A stretch of DNA of 19,014 nt from Acidobacteriota bacterium (lineage in GTDB: Bacteria > Acidobacteriota > Terriglobia > Terriglobales > Acidobacteriaceae): positions 1 to 19,014 of the forward strand of contig JAJYSL010000074.1 of assembly GCA_021793595.1 (NCBI GenBank). Reading direction: 5' to 3'. Below, piece by piece: positions 1-7,709 of this stretch. The stretch's first letter is position 1. Each line of letters opens with the position of its first letter. The notes below the pieces were generated by a model. That model was not told where the DNA came from and made no database searches. It worked only from the letters and a program-made list of their open reading frames with translations. Made by a program: the position numbers and the translations under genes.

Positions 1-1698
1 GATGCGGTTGCCCATCTTCGCTTCGCGCGCTACGGTGTACGCATCGATCACATAAAACTTCAACTGCTTCTTTAAGATTGTCTCCTGAGTTGTTCTGGGT
101 AAATGGTTCCATATTTGATCCGGTCCATACGGTGCATTCAGCAAAAACACTGCGCCCGGCGCCGCCGCCTCCAGCACGTCCATCCGCTCCAGGAATGAAA
201 ACTGATGGCACGCCACAAAATTCGCCTTGCTGATCAAATAGGTGGAACGGATCGGATCGGGCCCGAATCGCAAGTGCGAGGTTGTCACCGAACCGGATTT
301 CTTTGAGTCGTAGACAAAATATCCCTGTGCGTAATTCGGCGTTTCCTGCCCGATGATCTTGATGGAATTCTTGTTCGCGCCCACCGTGCCGTCCGAACCG
401 AGTCCGTAAAAAAGTGCCCGCACCGTGCGCGGATCTTCGGTCGAAAATTCTGGATCGTACGCCAGGCTGGTGTGCGTCACGTCGTCCTGGATCCCGATGG
501 TGAAGTGGTTCTTGGGGTGCTGCTGCTTTAACTCGTCGAACACACCCTTGACCATCGCTGGCGTGAATTCCTTTGACGACAATCCATACCGGCCGCCGAT
601 AATGCGAGGCTGCTGCGCGAACGGCGCGGGGCCACTCGAAAACGCCTCACTGAAACTGGTCACCACATCCTGATACAGCGGCTCGCCCAAGGCCCCAGGC
701 TCCTTGGTGCGATCCAGCACGGCAATCGACCGCACAGTTTTGGGAAGAGCTGCAAGGAAGGCCTCCGCCGCAAACGGACGATAGAGATGCACCTTCAGCA
801 GCCCGACTTTTTCTCCCTGCCGGTTCAGGTGATCGATCGTTTCTTCCACTGCGCCGGCAGCCGAACCCATCAGTACGACCACGCGATCCGCGTCCGGAGC
901 CCCAACATAATCGAACAGGTGGTAGCTGCGTCCAGTTTGTGCGGCGAAGCGATCCATCACATCCTGCACAATGGTCGGACACGCCAGGTAATAGGAGTTG
1001 CACGCCTCGCGCGCCTGGAAAAATACATCGGGATTTTGCGCCGTACCCCGCAAAATCGGTCGATCAGAGCTGAGAGCTCGCTCGCGATGCCCAGCAATGT
1101 AGTTCTCTTCCAGCAGCGCCAGAATCGTCTCGTCTGAAATTGCTTTGGCCTTGTTGATTTCGTGTGAAGTTCGAAATCCGTCAAAGAAGTGGAGAAAAGG
1201 AATGCGCGCCTCCAGCGTGGCCAGGTGCGCAATCAGCGCCATATCGCCGGCCTCCTGCACGGAATTCGACGACAGCATGGCATAACCGGTGGATCGGCAC
1301 GCCATCACATCGGAGTGGTCGCCAAAAATCGAGAGAGCATGGGTCGCGATGGAGCGCGCCGTCACATGAATTACATTCGACGTCAATTCGCCCGCGATTT
1401 TGTACATATTGGGGATCATCAGCAGCAGCCCCTGAGAGGCGGTAAATGTAGTGCTGAACGCACCCGCCTGCAGTGCGCCATGCATTGCGCCAGCGGCTCC
1501 GCCTTCACTCTGCAGTTCGGCGACGATTGGGATGGAACCCCAGATGTTTCTGCGCCCTTCTTCTTTCCACTGATCCGCCCATTCGCCCATAGTGGAAGAC
1601 GGCGTAATCGGGTAAATTGCGATCACTTCTGCCAAACGGTAAGCGACGGATGCCGCGGCTTCGTTTCCATCCAAAATGACTGTTTTTTCTTCTCTCAT
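1..1698 (-). CDS. nifJ: pyruvate:ferredoxin (flavodoxin) oxidoreductase, N-terminal part, cut by window edge
   Basis: Catalyses CoA-dependent oxidative decarboxylation of pyruvate to acetyl-CoA in the cytoplasm, passing electrons to ferredoxin or flavodoxin. Translating the minus strand from the ATG at 1698-1696 gives 566 codons with no stop, open at base 1; full-length enzymes are about 1170-1200 residues. Domain I is clear: YPITPSSTMGE (residues 29-39, T32 matching the pyruvate/thiamine-site Thr), LQSEGGAAGAMHGALQAG (E65), and ARSIATHALSIFGDHSD (R115 matching the substrate-binding Arg), then HFFDGFRTSHE (170-180). The visible end, YVIDAYTVAREAKMGNRI, belongs to the domain after the CoA-binding part. 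The iron-sulfur and C-terminal thiamine domains lie outside the window. A purine-rich GAAGGGAAGG sits just upstream of the ATG. It is transcribed divergently from the nuo operon. Family identity is very secure; the choice between ferredoxin and flavodoxin as partner is not visible. Confidence 0.96.
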   Translation of the reverse strand, partial: MREEKTVILDGNEAAASVAYRLAEVIAIYPITPSSTMGEWADQWKEEGRRNIWGSIPIVAELQSEGGAAGAMHGALQAGAFSTTFTASQGLLLMIPNMYKIAGELTSNVIHVTARSIATHALSIFGDHSDVMACRSTGYAMLSSNSVQEAGDMALIAHLATLEARIPFLHFFDGFRTSHEINKAKAISDETILALLEENYIAGHRERALSSDRPILRGTAQNPDVFFQAREACNSYYLACPTIVQDVMDRFAAQTGRSYHLFDYVGAPDADRVVVLMGSAAGAVEETIDHLNRQGEKVGLLKVHLYRPFAAEAFLAALPKTVRSIAVLDRTKEPGALGEPLYQDVVTSFSEAFSSGPAPFAQQPRIIGGRYGLSSKEFTPAMVKGVFDELKQQHPKNHFTIGIQDDVTHTSLAYDPEFSTEDPRTVRALFYGLGSDGTVGANKNSIKIIGQETPNYAQGYFVYDSKKSGSVTTSHLRFGPDPIRSTYLISKANFVACHQFSFLERMDVLEAAAPGAVFLLNAPYGPDQIWNHLPRTTQETILKKQLKFYVIDAYTVAREAKMGNRI

Positions 1699-1773
1699 TG
1701 CCTTCCCTTCGTCCATCTTCATCTTGCAACAGCGAAAGGGGCTCCAGATGTGCGCTCCGTCACAACGCAACTT

Positions 1774-1779
1774 TATAAT
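1774..1779 (+). promoter_or_regulatory. possible -10 element in the nifJ/nuoA divergent intergenic region
   Basis: A perfect TATAAT lies about 70 bp before the nuoA start within the 150 bp region separating the two divergent genes. No good -35 hexamer is seen 16-18 bp upstream (TGCGCT at 1751-1756). On the opposite strand the same bases read TTATAA, with a weak TTACCT 16 bp upstream, so one AT-rich core could serve both directions. The rest of 1699-1848 contains no gene or strong inverted repeat that I can see. Sigma-70 use is assumed, so confidence is low. Confidence 0.3.
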
Positions 1780-1848
1780 CAAGGCGTAACCTCTAGGTAA
1801 TGGTTCGCATCGCGCGGCGAATCTGTTACGGTAAAGAGTTCAGACGGT

Positions 1849-2220
1849 ATGACAAACAGCCCCTACTTCCCTGTCTTCGTGCTGCTGCTCGCAGGCGTCG
1901 GTTTCGCCGTTGCACCGCTGGCGTTGGCGTGGCTCTGGGCGTGGAAATTTTCCCCGCGGAAACCGGGCCCCAGTAAGAATTCAATTTACGAATGCGGTCT
2001 GGAATCTCCGGGCGATGCCTGGATTCAGTTCCATCCCGGATATTATTTGTATGCAATTATTTTTCTGGTTTTTGATGTCGAAGCGGTCTTCCTTCTGCCC
2101 TTTGCCGTGGCCTTTACCGGGCTCACATTCGCAGCGGGAATTGCCATGCTGGTTTTCTTGCTTTTGCTGGTCGAAGGTCTGATCTGGGCGTATCAGAAAA
2201 AAGTGCTGGTCTGGAGCTAG
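1849..2220 (+). CDS. nuoA: complex I subunit A (NuoA)
   Basis: Small membrane subunit of respiratory complex I that helps shape the quinone-entry junction between peripheral and membrane arms. The 123 residues hold three hydrophobic segments (about 8-32, 66-88 and 93-115). Family signatures are present: YECG at 47-50 (C49, in the TM1-TM2 loop), FHPGYYLYAIIFLVFDVE with D76 and E78, and FLLPFAVAF. The length is normal for the family. The ATG at 1849 has an AAAGAG about 10 bases upstream and opens the plus-strand operon. nuoB follows after a 75 bp gap. Identity is secure. Confidence 0.96.
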   Translation: MTNSPYFPVFVLLLAGVGFAVAPLALAWLWAWKFSPRKPGPSKNSIYECGLESPGDAWIQFHPGYYLYAIIFLVFDVEAVFLLPFAVAFTGLTFAAGIAMLVFLLLLVEGLIWAYQKKVLVWS

Positions 2221-2282
2221 ACTCCTTGCCTGTGACGATGGCTGCACCCGGAATTGTCAGGTTCGAACCAACCGCAACACAC

Positions 2283-2286
2283 AAGG
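2283..2286 (+). promoter_or_regulatory. ribosome binding site that decides the nuoB start
   Basis: AAGG lies 9 bases before the ATG at 2296. The longer in-frame reading from a TTG at 2254 has no comparable site and would add 14 residues that do not look like NuoB, so 2296 is preferred. Confidence 0.55.
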
Positions 2287-2295
2287 TTTTCTTCA

Positions 2296-2937
2296 ATGGA
2301 TGAACAGCTGAAAACAGAATTGAGAAAGCAAGGGATTGTTGCGACCACCCTGCAGGAGCTGTATAACTGGGGCCGCAAAAACTCCCTTTGGCCGCTGAAT
2401 TTCGGTCTGGCGTGCTGCGCCATTGAAATGATTGCCGCCAGCATGGCCCGTTATGACATGGCCAGGTTCGGTGCGGAAGTGTTCCGTCCCTCCCCGCGAC
2501 AGGCCGACCTGATGATTGTCGCCGGCACCGTCACCAAAAAAATGGCCCCCCAGGTGGTTCGCCTCTACAATCAGATGGCCGAGCCCAAATACGTCATTTC
2601 CATGGGTGCCTGCGCCATCTCCGGAGGCCCCTTTAAGCAGGGCTACAACGTGCTGAAGGGGATTGATCGCTACATCCCCGTCGACGTCTACATTCCCGGC
2701 TGCCCGCCACGCCCGGAAGCCTTGATCGACGCGCTGATGACGCTGCAAAGGTTGATCGACAAACAAGCCCTCACCGGAGCCGACAGGCCGCGTCATCTGC
2801 AGGCCGAAGCTCCGAGCGAATTTGTCGTGCCGCAGTTTGGTGAGCACGACTTGGAACCGCCTGAAAATCCAGAGGTCTGGCAACCGCCTCTGGTCAATAT
2901 CTCTTTAGCAGGGACGGATGACGCTGGAAACAATTAA
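2296..2937 (+). CDS. nuoB: complex I subunit B (NuoB), ligand of cluster N2
   Basis: Peripheral-arm subunit carrying the terminal 4Fe-4S cluster N2, which reduces quinone at the NuoB/NuoD interface. The 213 residues counted from the ATG at 2296 contain all four N2 cysteines: the adjacent pair C40-C41 in [11 protein letters not shown]106 in MGACAISGG, and C136 in PGCPPRPE. The C-terminal tail after about residue 160 is variable and Pro/Glu-rich, as is common in this family. A TTG at 2254 gives a longer form, rejected because the ATG has the better Shine-Dalgarno site. The last 20 bases overlap the start of nuoC, suggesting coupled translation. In a complex without NuoEFG this cluster would be fed only through the two NuoI clusters. 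Confidence 0.96.
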   Translation: MDEQLKTELRKQGIVATTLQELYNWGRKNSLWPLNFGLACCAIEMIAASMARYDMARFGAEVFRPSPRQADLMIVAGTVTKKMAPQVVRLYNQMAEPKYVISMGACAISGGPFKQGYNVLKGIDRYIPVDVYIPGCPPRPEALIDALMTLQRLIDKQALTGADRPRHLQAEAPSEFVVPQFGEHDLEPPENPEVWQPPLVNISLAGTDDAGNN

Positions 2938-3550
2938 ATCGGAGATTGAAGCGAACATTCCCGGCTGCGTGCTGGAAATCGTTCCCAACCCCAGCCCGTC
3001 GGGTCAGCATTCGCTGCGGATCGATCCCGCACACGCCGTGGCCATTGCCACCTTTTTGCGTGACGCAGAGGATCTCTGTTTCGATTACTGTTCCAACGTC
3101 ACCGGCATCGATTGGCCCGGCAAAGAAATTTCAGAAAAAATAAAAGTGAAACAAGTAGTCGACGGCGTCGAACAAGAGGTCGAAGAGGTACGGAAATCCA
3201 CGACCATCGGCTACCTCGAAGTCGTCTATCACCTGTTCTCGATGGAGAAAAAGCACGGCCCCGTCATTCTCCGCCTGCGTACTGAAGATCGCGCCGAAAA
3301 GGTTCACTTGCCCTCCCTCACATCTGTCTGGCAAAGCGTGGACTTTCAGGAGCGGGAGATCTTCGATCTCTACGGCGTCATCTTCGACGGCCATCCCGAT
3401 CTGCGCCGCATATTGATGTGGGACGGTTTCAAAGACCACCCCATGCGCAAGGACTACGTCGAGCCCGACGATTACGAATACGAGCCTACCGCGCACGATC
3501 AAGTCCTGGAACGCGCCCGCCAACACCGCACCGTCATGGGGGTGCAATGA
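2918..3550 (+). CDS. nuoC: complex I subunit C (NuoC, 30 kDa type)
   Basis: Peripheral-arm subunit with no redox centre that packs against NuoD and NuoB. The 210 residues end in the strongly conserved block [20 protein letters not shown] (141-160) followed by [20 protein letters not shown]. The N-terminal half has GIDWPG (63-68) and [10 protein letters not shown] (99-108), but these are separated by a highly charged Lys/Glu/Val-rich segment at about 69-98. In most NuoC proteins the two motifs are separated by only a few residues. The gene starts inside the end of nuoB, and its TGA overlaps the nuoD ATG as ATGA. It is separate from nuoD, unlike the fused nuoCD of enterobacteria. Confidence 0.95.
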   Translation: MTLETIKSEIEANIPGCVLEIVPNPSPSGQHSLRIDPAHAVAIATFLRDAEDLCFDYCSNVTGIDWPGKEISEKIKVKQVVDGVEQEVEEVRKSTTIGYLEVVYHLFSMEKKHGPVILRLRTEDRAEKVHLPSLTSVWQSVDFQEREIFDLYGVIFDGHPDLRRILMWDGFKDHPMRKDYVEPDDYEYEPTAHDQVLERARQHRTVMGVQ

Positions 3551-4704
3551 GCACAGCTACCGAGCCCGTACGCACCCTTCCAATCGCCGCTGCCGATGCT
3601 GGTGAAAGTCAGTTGCTCGAGATCTCCATGGGCCCGCAGCATCCTTCCACCCACGGCGTCTTTCGTATGGACGTGGTGCTGGATGGCGAACGCGTCATGA
3701 AGCTGAAGCCGGTCTTCGGCTACCTGCATCGCAATCACGAGAAAATTGCCGAACACGAAACCTACCTCGGCTCCATGCCCTACACCGACCGGCTGGACTA
3801 TATCTGTTCGCTCACCAACAACTGGGCCTACGCGCTGGCCGTCGAAAAGCTGGCCGGCATTCAAGTTCCGGAACGCGCCGAATACATCCGAGTCATCACC
3901 GCGGAGCTGACTCGCTTTTTGAACCACTCCGCCCTCATTGGATTTCTCACCCAGGACATGGGCGCCAGCGGAACGCCATTGATGTACGCCTTCCGCGAAC
4001 GAGAAACCATTCTCGATCTGTTTGAATCGCTGACCGGCGCGCGCATGATGTGCAACTACATGCGCTTCGGCGGCTGCCGCGTAGATTTACCCGCGGGCTG
4101 GCTCGACAAGGCGCGAGAATTTGTCGCCACCCTGCCTCGTTTTCTCGATGAATTTGAACGCCTGCTGGCCAGCAATGAAATCCTGATGGCTCGCACCCAG
4201 GGTGTCGGCATCATGTCGAAGAAGCTTGCCATCAATGCCGGCGTGACTGGCCCCATCCTGCGCGCTTCCGGCGTCAATTACGATCTGCGCAAAGTGGACA
4301 AGTACGGCATCTACGATCGATTCGCTTTCAAAATTCCGCTGGGCGAGCACGGCGACACCTACGACCGCTACATGATCCGCCTGCTGGAAATGCGCGAGTC
4401 CGTCAAGATCCTGAACCAGGCACTCAAAGACATTCCGGAAGGCCCGATCATCGATCCAAAGACGAAGATTCGCGGATTCAAACCGAAACCGGGCGAAGCC
4501 TACGGTCGGATTGAATCGCCCAAAGGCGAGCTAGGGTTTTATCTGGTCAGCGACGGCACGGCCAATCCCTACCGGTATCGCGTGCGTTCCTGCTGCATGA
4601 TGAACCTGACGGTGCTGGAGCAGTTGTGCATCGGGCACAATGTGGCCGACGTCGTGGTGATTTTGGGAAGTATTGATATTGTGATGGGTGAAGTGGATCG
4701 ATAA
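3547..4704 (+). CDS. nuoD: complex I subunit D (NuoD, 49 kDa type)
   Basis: Forms the quinone-reduction pocket with NuoB; homologous to the large subunit of NiFe hydrogenases. I start it at the ATG at 3547, which overlaps the nuoC stop by four bases; an upstream GTG at 3418 in the same frame would only read through nuoC. The 385 residues include [10 protein letters not shown] (H36) and MPYTDRLDY (Y85). These fit the two quinone head-group ligands, with the same 49-residue spacing as in the bovine and Thermus proteins. The C-terminus ends in the typical [12 protein letters not shown]. The block just before it is odd: SCCMMN (348-353, C349-C350) replaces the usual A/S-P-S/G-F-type stretch. The hydrogenase nickel cysteines are absent, as expected. 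nuoI follows, not nuoE. Confidence 0.96.
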   Translation: MSTATEPVRTLPIAAADAGESQLLEISMGPQHPSTHGVFRMDVVLDGERVMKLKPVFGYLHRNHEKIAEHETYLGSMPYTDRLDYICSLTNNWAYALAVEKLAGIQVPERAEYIRVITAELTRFLNHSALIGFLTQDMGASGTPLMYAFRERETILDLFESLTGARMMCNYMRFGGCRVDLPAGWLDKAREFVATLPRFLDEFERLLASNEILMARTQGVGIMSKKLAINAGVTGPILRASGVNYDLRKVDKYGIYDRFAFKIPLGEHGDTYDRYMIRLLEMRESVKILNQALKDIPEGPIIDPKTKIRGFKPKPGEAYGRIESPKGELGFYLVSDGTANPYRYRVRSCCMMNLTVLEQLCIGHNVADVVVILGSIDIVMGEVDR

Positions 4705-4774
4705 TAATTCGCGTTTGAGATGATCCGCCTGTTGTCGGGTTTTGCCTGGTTGCATTGTTTGGAACTTTGAAGTC

Positions 4775-4778
4775 GAGG
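4775..4778 (+). promoter_or_regulatory. ribosome binding site that decides the nuoI GTG start
   Basis: GAGG lies 8 bases before the GTG at 4787. There is no ATG in this reading frame upstream of the conserved NuoI sequence, and the TTG at 4742 lacks such a site, so the GTG is the best-supported start. Confidence 0.5.
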
Positions 4779-4786
4779 TTGACTCT

Positions 4787-5398
4787 GTGTTTGGTGAAGG
4801 CATTCTGAGGGGACTGGCGGAAACTGCCCGAAATTTTCTGGGCAGCTACGTCAGCAAAAAACGACTGACCACCGTTCAGTATCCTGAAGAGCGGTTGCCG
4901 CAGATTGAGGCGTATCGGAATTTTCCATTCCTCGTCTACGACGGCGAAGACTGGCAGCAAGGGCTGCGCTGCGTCTCCTGCTTCATCTGCGAAAAAGAAT
5001 GCCCGCCGAAATGCATCATCATTGAAAAAAGTACAGACAAGAAGCCCGACGCCGTCGGCAAGCTGCAGTTCTACCCCAAGGTTTTCAACATCGACGTCTC
5101 CGTCTGCATGAGCTGCCAGATCTGTGTCGAGGTCTGCCCATTTGACGCCATCAAGATGGATACCAACTATGAGCTGAGCAGCACCAACCGCTTCAGCGCC
5201 CTACTATGGGACAAGAAACACCTCGCCAAATCGAACGAACATTACCACAAGATTCACCCCACAGAAGCAGCCGCAGTCGACGCGCAATTGGCCGCCGAAC
5301 GAGCCAAAGTAGCTGCGAAAGCCAAGGCCGCTGCCGAAGCCAAGCCACCCGCTGCTCCGGCCGCCCCTCCACCTGTTCCTGCGGCGAGTGAAAAATGA
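4787..5398 (+). CDS. nuoI: complex I subunit I (NuoI), two-cluster ferredoxin-like protein
   Basis: Carries clusters N6a and N6b that pass electrons to N2 in NuoB. From the GTG at 4787 it has 203 residues. Both 4Fe-4S motifs are intact: C62-x2-C65-x2-C68-x3-C72-P and C107-x2-C110-x2-C113-x3-C117-P, with VQYPEERLPQ just before the first. After residue 160 the protein becomes a low-complexity Ala/Lys then Ala/Pro tail that is unusual for NuoI and probably disordered. The gene lies between nuoD and nuoH, exactly where nuoE-F-G occur in 14-gene operons. Without NuoEFG this subunit would be the exposed electron entry point and the likely docking surface for ferredoxin; that role is inference. The start codon is somewhat uncertain. 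Confidence 0.94.
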   Translation: MFGEGILRGLAETARNFLGSYVSKKRLTTVQYPEERLPQIEAYRNFPFLVYDGEDWQQGLRCVSCFICEKECPPKCIIIEKSTDKKPDAVGKLQFYPKVFNIDVSVCMSCQICVEVCPFDAIKMDTNYELSSTNRFSALLWDKKHLAKSNEHYHKIHPTEAAAVDAQLAAERAKVAAKAKAAAEAKPPAAPAAPPPVPAASEK

Positions 5399-5511
5399 CC
5401 CTGATCGTTTACCAATTCGAGTTTGCGACGCCGATGTGCGCTGAATTACGCGCCCCAATCCGTTCTTGCAACCTGAAATACCTTGCGTCGGGGGTGCGCC
5501 ATCATGCATAG
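5395..5511 (+). CDS. possible 38-residue bridging ORF between nuoI and nuoH
   Basis: An ATG at 5395 overlaps the nuoI stop in the ATGA arrangement seen at several other junctions of this operon. The frame stays open for 38 codons and stops with TAG at 5509-5511, eight bases past the nuoH ATG at 5504. It fills the entire 105 bp gap. The predicted peptide begins MTLIVYQFEFATPMCAEL, contains two cysteines, is basic towards its end, and resembles nothing I recognise. It may be a translational-coupling leader that carries ribosomes from nuoI to nuoH, or it may be chance, since an open frame of this length is not rare. No function is claimed. Confidence 0.25.
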   Translation: MTLIVYQFEFATPMCAELRAPIRSCNLKYLASGVRHHA

Positions 5512-6688
5512 TGCCACCCAGCAGGCGGACCAGATTTTTGTCACCCAGCAACATCGTCTCGTCAGCTATCTTCCTGCGGAATTTCATACCCTCGCTGATG
5601 TCATTCTTTCTGTCATCGCCATTGTGGTGGTGTTTGCCTTGTTGTTCGCCATCACCACGGTCCTGGAACGTAAGGGCCTCGGCAGAATCCAGAACCGTTA
5701 CGGCCCCAATCGCGTCGGCCCGGCCGGTTTTTTTCAGCCAATCGCCGATGGCGTCAAATCGCTTACCAAAGAAGACCTGGTTCCCCGCACCGCCGACCAG
5801 ATGGTGCACTTTATGGCGCCGGTGCTGCTGGTCATCGCGGCATTTCTTGCCTACGCAGTGCTGCCAGTCGGCCGCAACATGGTACTGGCGAATCTGAATG
5901 CCGGCATCCTCTTCTTCTTCGCCGTTGGCACGCTGGTGGAGCTCGCCGTCTTCATGGCTGGCTGGTCCAGCCGCAATAAATACTCGCTGCTCGGCGCCAT
6001 GCGAGCCATTGCCCAGATGATCAGCTATGAAGTCCCGCTGGTCCTGGCCTCGATCGTCGTCATCATGGCGGCCGGCTCGCTCTCGACCGTATCGATCGTC
6101 GACATGCAGACCGGCTACTCCGGCATCTGGCCGCATTGGTTTGTCCTGACGCCATGGGGATTTGTCGGCTTCATCCTGTTCATGATCGCCGCCACTGCCG
6201 AGTCCAACCGTTCCCCCTTCGATCTGCCGGAAGGCGAATCGGAAATCATCGCAGGCTATTACATTGAATATTCCGGCTTCAAGTTCGCCTTGTTCTTTCT
6301 TGGTGAATATCTCGGCATGTTTGCCACCAGCGGTCTCGCCATCACGCTGTTTCTTGGCGGATGGGCTGCGCCGTTTTCGTTTCTGACCTGGATTCCGTCG
6401 TATCTCTGGTTCTTTGCAAAGCTGTTGCTGCTGATTGTGATCTTCATCTGGATTCGCGGCACGCTGCCGCGTTTGCGCATGGATCAATTAATGAGTTTTG
6501 CCTGGCAATTTATGCTGCCGATGACGCTGATCAATGTGTTCGCTGCCGGCGCCTGGCACTTTATGCCCGCAGGGGTGATACGCTGGTTGGTCTGCGCGGT
6601 GGTGCTGGTCGTCCCAGCCATCCTGCTCAGTCGCGGCCTGACTCAGGGCAAAAAATTTGCTGTGAGAACATATAGATTTGCAGACTAA
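5504..6688 (+). CDS. nuoH: complex I subunit H (NuoH)
   Basis: Membrane subunit at the base of the peripheral arm that lines the quinone channel and links quinone chemistry to the proton pumps. The ATG at 5504 is preceded by GGGGG at 5490-5494. A TTG at 5483 gives seven more residues and is less likely. The 394 residues are somewhat longer than the E. coli form (325), with extra sequence at both ends. Signature blocks are ERKGLGRIQNRYGPNRVGP (55-73), GWSSRNKYSLLGAMRAIAQM (153-172), ESNRSPFDLPEGESEIIAGY (233-252) and EYSGFKFALFFLGEY (255-269). At least eight hydrophobic segments are visible. A 100 bp gap without a recognisable gene separates it from nuoJ. Confidence 0.96.
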   Translation: MHSATQQADQIFVTQQHRLVSYLPAEFHTLADVILSVIAIVVVFALLFAITTVLERKGLGRIQNRYGPNRVGPAGFFQPIADGVKSLTKEDLVPRTADQMVHFMAPVLLVIAAFLAYAVLPVGRNMVLANLNAGILFFFAVGTLVELAVFMAGWSSRNKYSLLGAMRAIAQMISYEVPLVLASIVVIMAAGSLSTVSIVDMQTGYSGIWPHWFVLTPWGFVGFILFMIAATAESNRSPFDLPEGESEIIAGYYIEYSGFKFALFFLGEYLGMFATSGLAITLFLGGWAAPFSFLTWIPSYLWFFAKLLLLIVIFIWIRGTLPRLRMDQLMSFAWQFMLPMTLINVFAAGAWHFMPAGVIRWLVCAVVLVVPAILLSRGLTQGKKFAVRTYRFAD

Positions 6689-6788
6689 TCGTGATGAGTG
6701 TCACTGCCGATCGTATGCGGGCTGTGAGAATCTGATCGTCGGTCACTGAAAGAGTTGGATACACATTGGAGAACTCGTCGAACCTGAC

Positions 6789-7289
6789 ATGACAGCGACC
6801 TTCCTCATACTTGCCGCCATCACCATCGCCGGAACCGTGGCAGCGATGGCGATGCGCAATCTAGTCCATTGCGTCCTCGCGCTCACCCTGGGCTTTGCCG
6901 GACTGGCGGCCCTCTATCTGCAACTGGGCGCGCAATTCGTCGGCCTCACACAGATTCTCGTTTATGTCGGCGCGGTCGCCATCCTGGCCGTCTTCGTCAT
7001 TATGATGACGCAGCATCCCACGCACACCGCTGAGTCGATCTTTTCGTCCTTCTGGTTGAGTGGAAGCCTGATTGCTGCGCTGGTGTTTGCTGTTTTCGGT
7101 TGGGCGATCCATTCGAGCACGCTCCCTGCCGGCATCGTGCCGCCGCAGGCGGAGGCCGCAGTCCAGCCCATCGGCAACGCCCTGATGCACAAATATGTTT
7201 TGCCATTGGAGATTATGGGGCTGCTGCTGACCGCAGCGCTCATCGGCGCCGTTGTTCTGGCAATGCAGGAAAAGCGGAGGTCCGCATGA
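6789..7289 (+). CDS. nuoJ: complex I subunit J (NuoJ)
   Basis: Membrane subunit next to NuoK, NuoA and NuoH. Its third helix is known to change conformation during turnover. The 166 residues contain five hydrophobic segments and the family block FVGLTQILVYVGAVAILAVF (50-69), followed by VIMMTQ. The length is normal. The nearest purine-rich site, GGAGA at 6768-6772, is about 16 bases from the ATG, a long spacing; no better in-frame start is present. The stop overlaps the nuoK ATG by four bases, so the two are probably translationally coupled. Confidence 0.95.
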   Translation: MTATFLILAAITIAGTVAAMAMRNLVHCVLALTLGFAGLAALYLQLGAQFVGLTQILVYVGAVAILAVFVIMMTQHPTHTAESIFSSFWLSGSLIAALVFAVFGWAIHSSTLPAGIVPPQAEAAVQPIGNALMHKYVLPLEIMGLLLTAALIGAVVLAMQEKRRSA

Positions 7290-7597
7290 GCTCGCTGACC
7301 AGCTATCTGCTCGTCTCTGCCCTCATTTTTTCGATCGGCCTCGCTGGCGCTCTGACACGCCGCAGCGCCATTCTCGTTTTGATTGGCATTGAGCTGATGC
7401 TCAACGCCGCCAACCTCAACTTCATCGCCTTCTGGCGCTATGGGCCAAACCCGGAAGCTCTGACCGGCGTGATGTTTGCGATCTTCTCGATCGGCATCGC
7501 TGCCGCCGAGGCTGCCGTCGGCCTGGGCATCATCCTAGCTGTCTATCGCCATTCGAAAACCACCGAATTAGACCAGATGAATTCGATGAAAGGTTGA
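7286..7597 (+). CDS. nuoK: complex I subunit K (NuoK)
   Basis: Small membrane subunit forming part of the first proton pathway; homologous to MrpC. Starting at the ATG that overlaps nuoJ by four bases gives 103 residues, a typical length, with three hydrophobic helices. The two essential intramembrane glutamates are present: E36 in VLIGIELMLNAANLNF and E75 in GIAAAEAAVGLGIIL. The start is fixed by the overlap; the frame stays open further upstream (to 7100), but that would only read through nuoJ. The 112 bp gap to nuoL (7598-7709) contains a run of eight T and AT-rich sequence but no gene that I can see. Confidence 0.96.
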   Translation: MSSLTSYLLVSALIFSIGLAGALTRRSAILVLIGIELMLNAANLNFIAFWRYGPNPEALTGVMFAIFSIGIAAAEAAVGLGIILAVYRHSKTTELDQMNSMKG

Positions 7598-7709
7598 GAG
7601 AGTAACGTACGAACGAATTTTGTTGGGCACTGATTTTTTTTGACCGTTAAACTTTGACTGCGAAAACCGATCGCAGATTTTCAACTGCATTTCAACCTCC
7701 TGAGACCAG

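Noticed and set aside
1189..1800. 203-codon plus-strand frame near the left edge
   Set aside because: It is antisense to the clear PFOR coding sequence and rich in Arg/His/Gln, typical of a shadow frame.
3418..3546. 43-residue N-terminal extension of NuoD from an upstream GTG
   Set aside because: It reads through nuoC in another frame and does not resemble NuoD; the ATG at 3547 overlaps the nuoC stop as in the other operon junctions.
5204..6487. 427-codon open frame on the minus strand opposite nuoI/nuoH
   Set aside because: It lies antisense to two secure genes, its product is Asp/His/Gln/Arg-rich and low in hydrophobic residues, and it spans the boundary between unrelated genes.
7100..7285. 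62-residue N-terminal extension of NuoK
   Set aside because: It lies wholly inside nuoJ; the ATG at 7286 gives a normal-length NuoK coupled to nuoJ.
7620..7709. Possible terminator or regulatory hairpin in the nuoK-nuoL gap
   Set aside because: There is a run of eight T, but no stable GC-rich stem precedes it, and the GAAAA/TTTTC pairing around 7663-7683 is too short to support a call.
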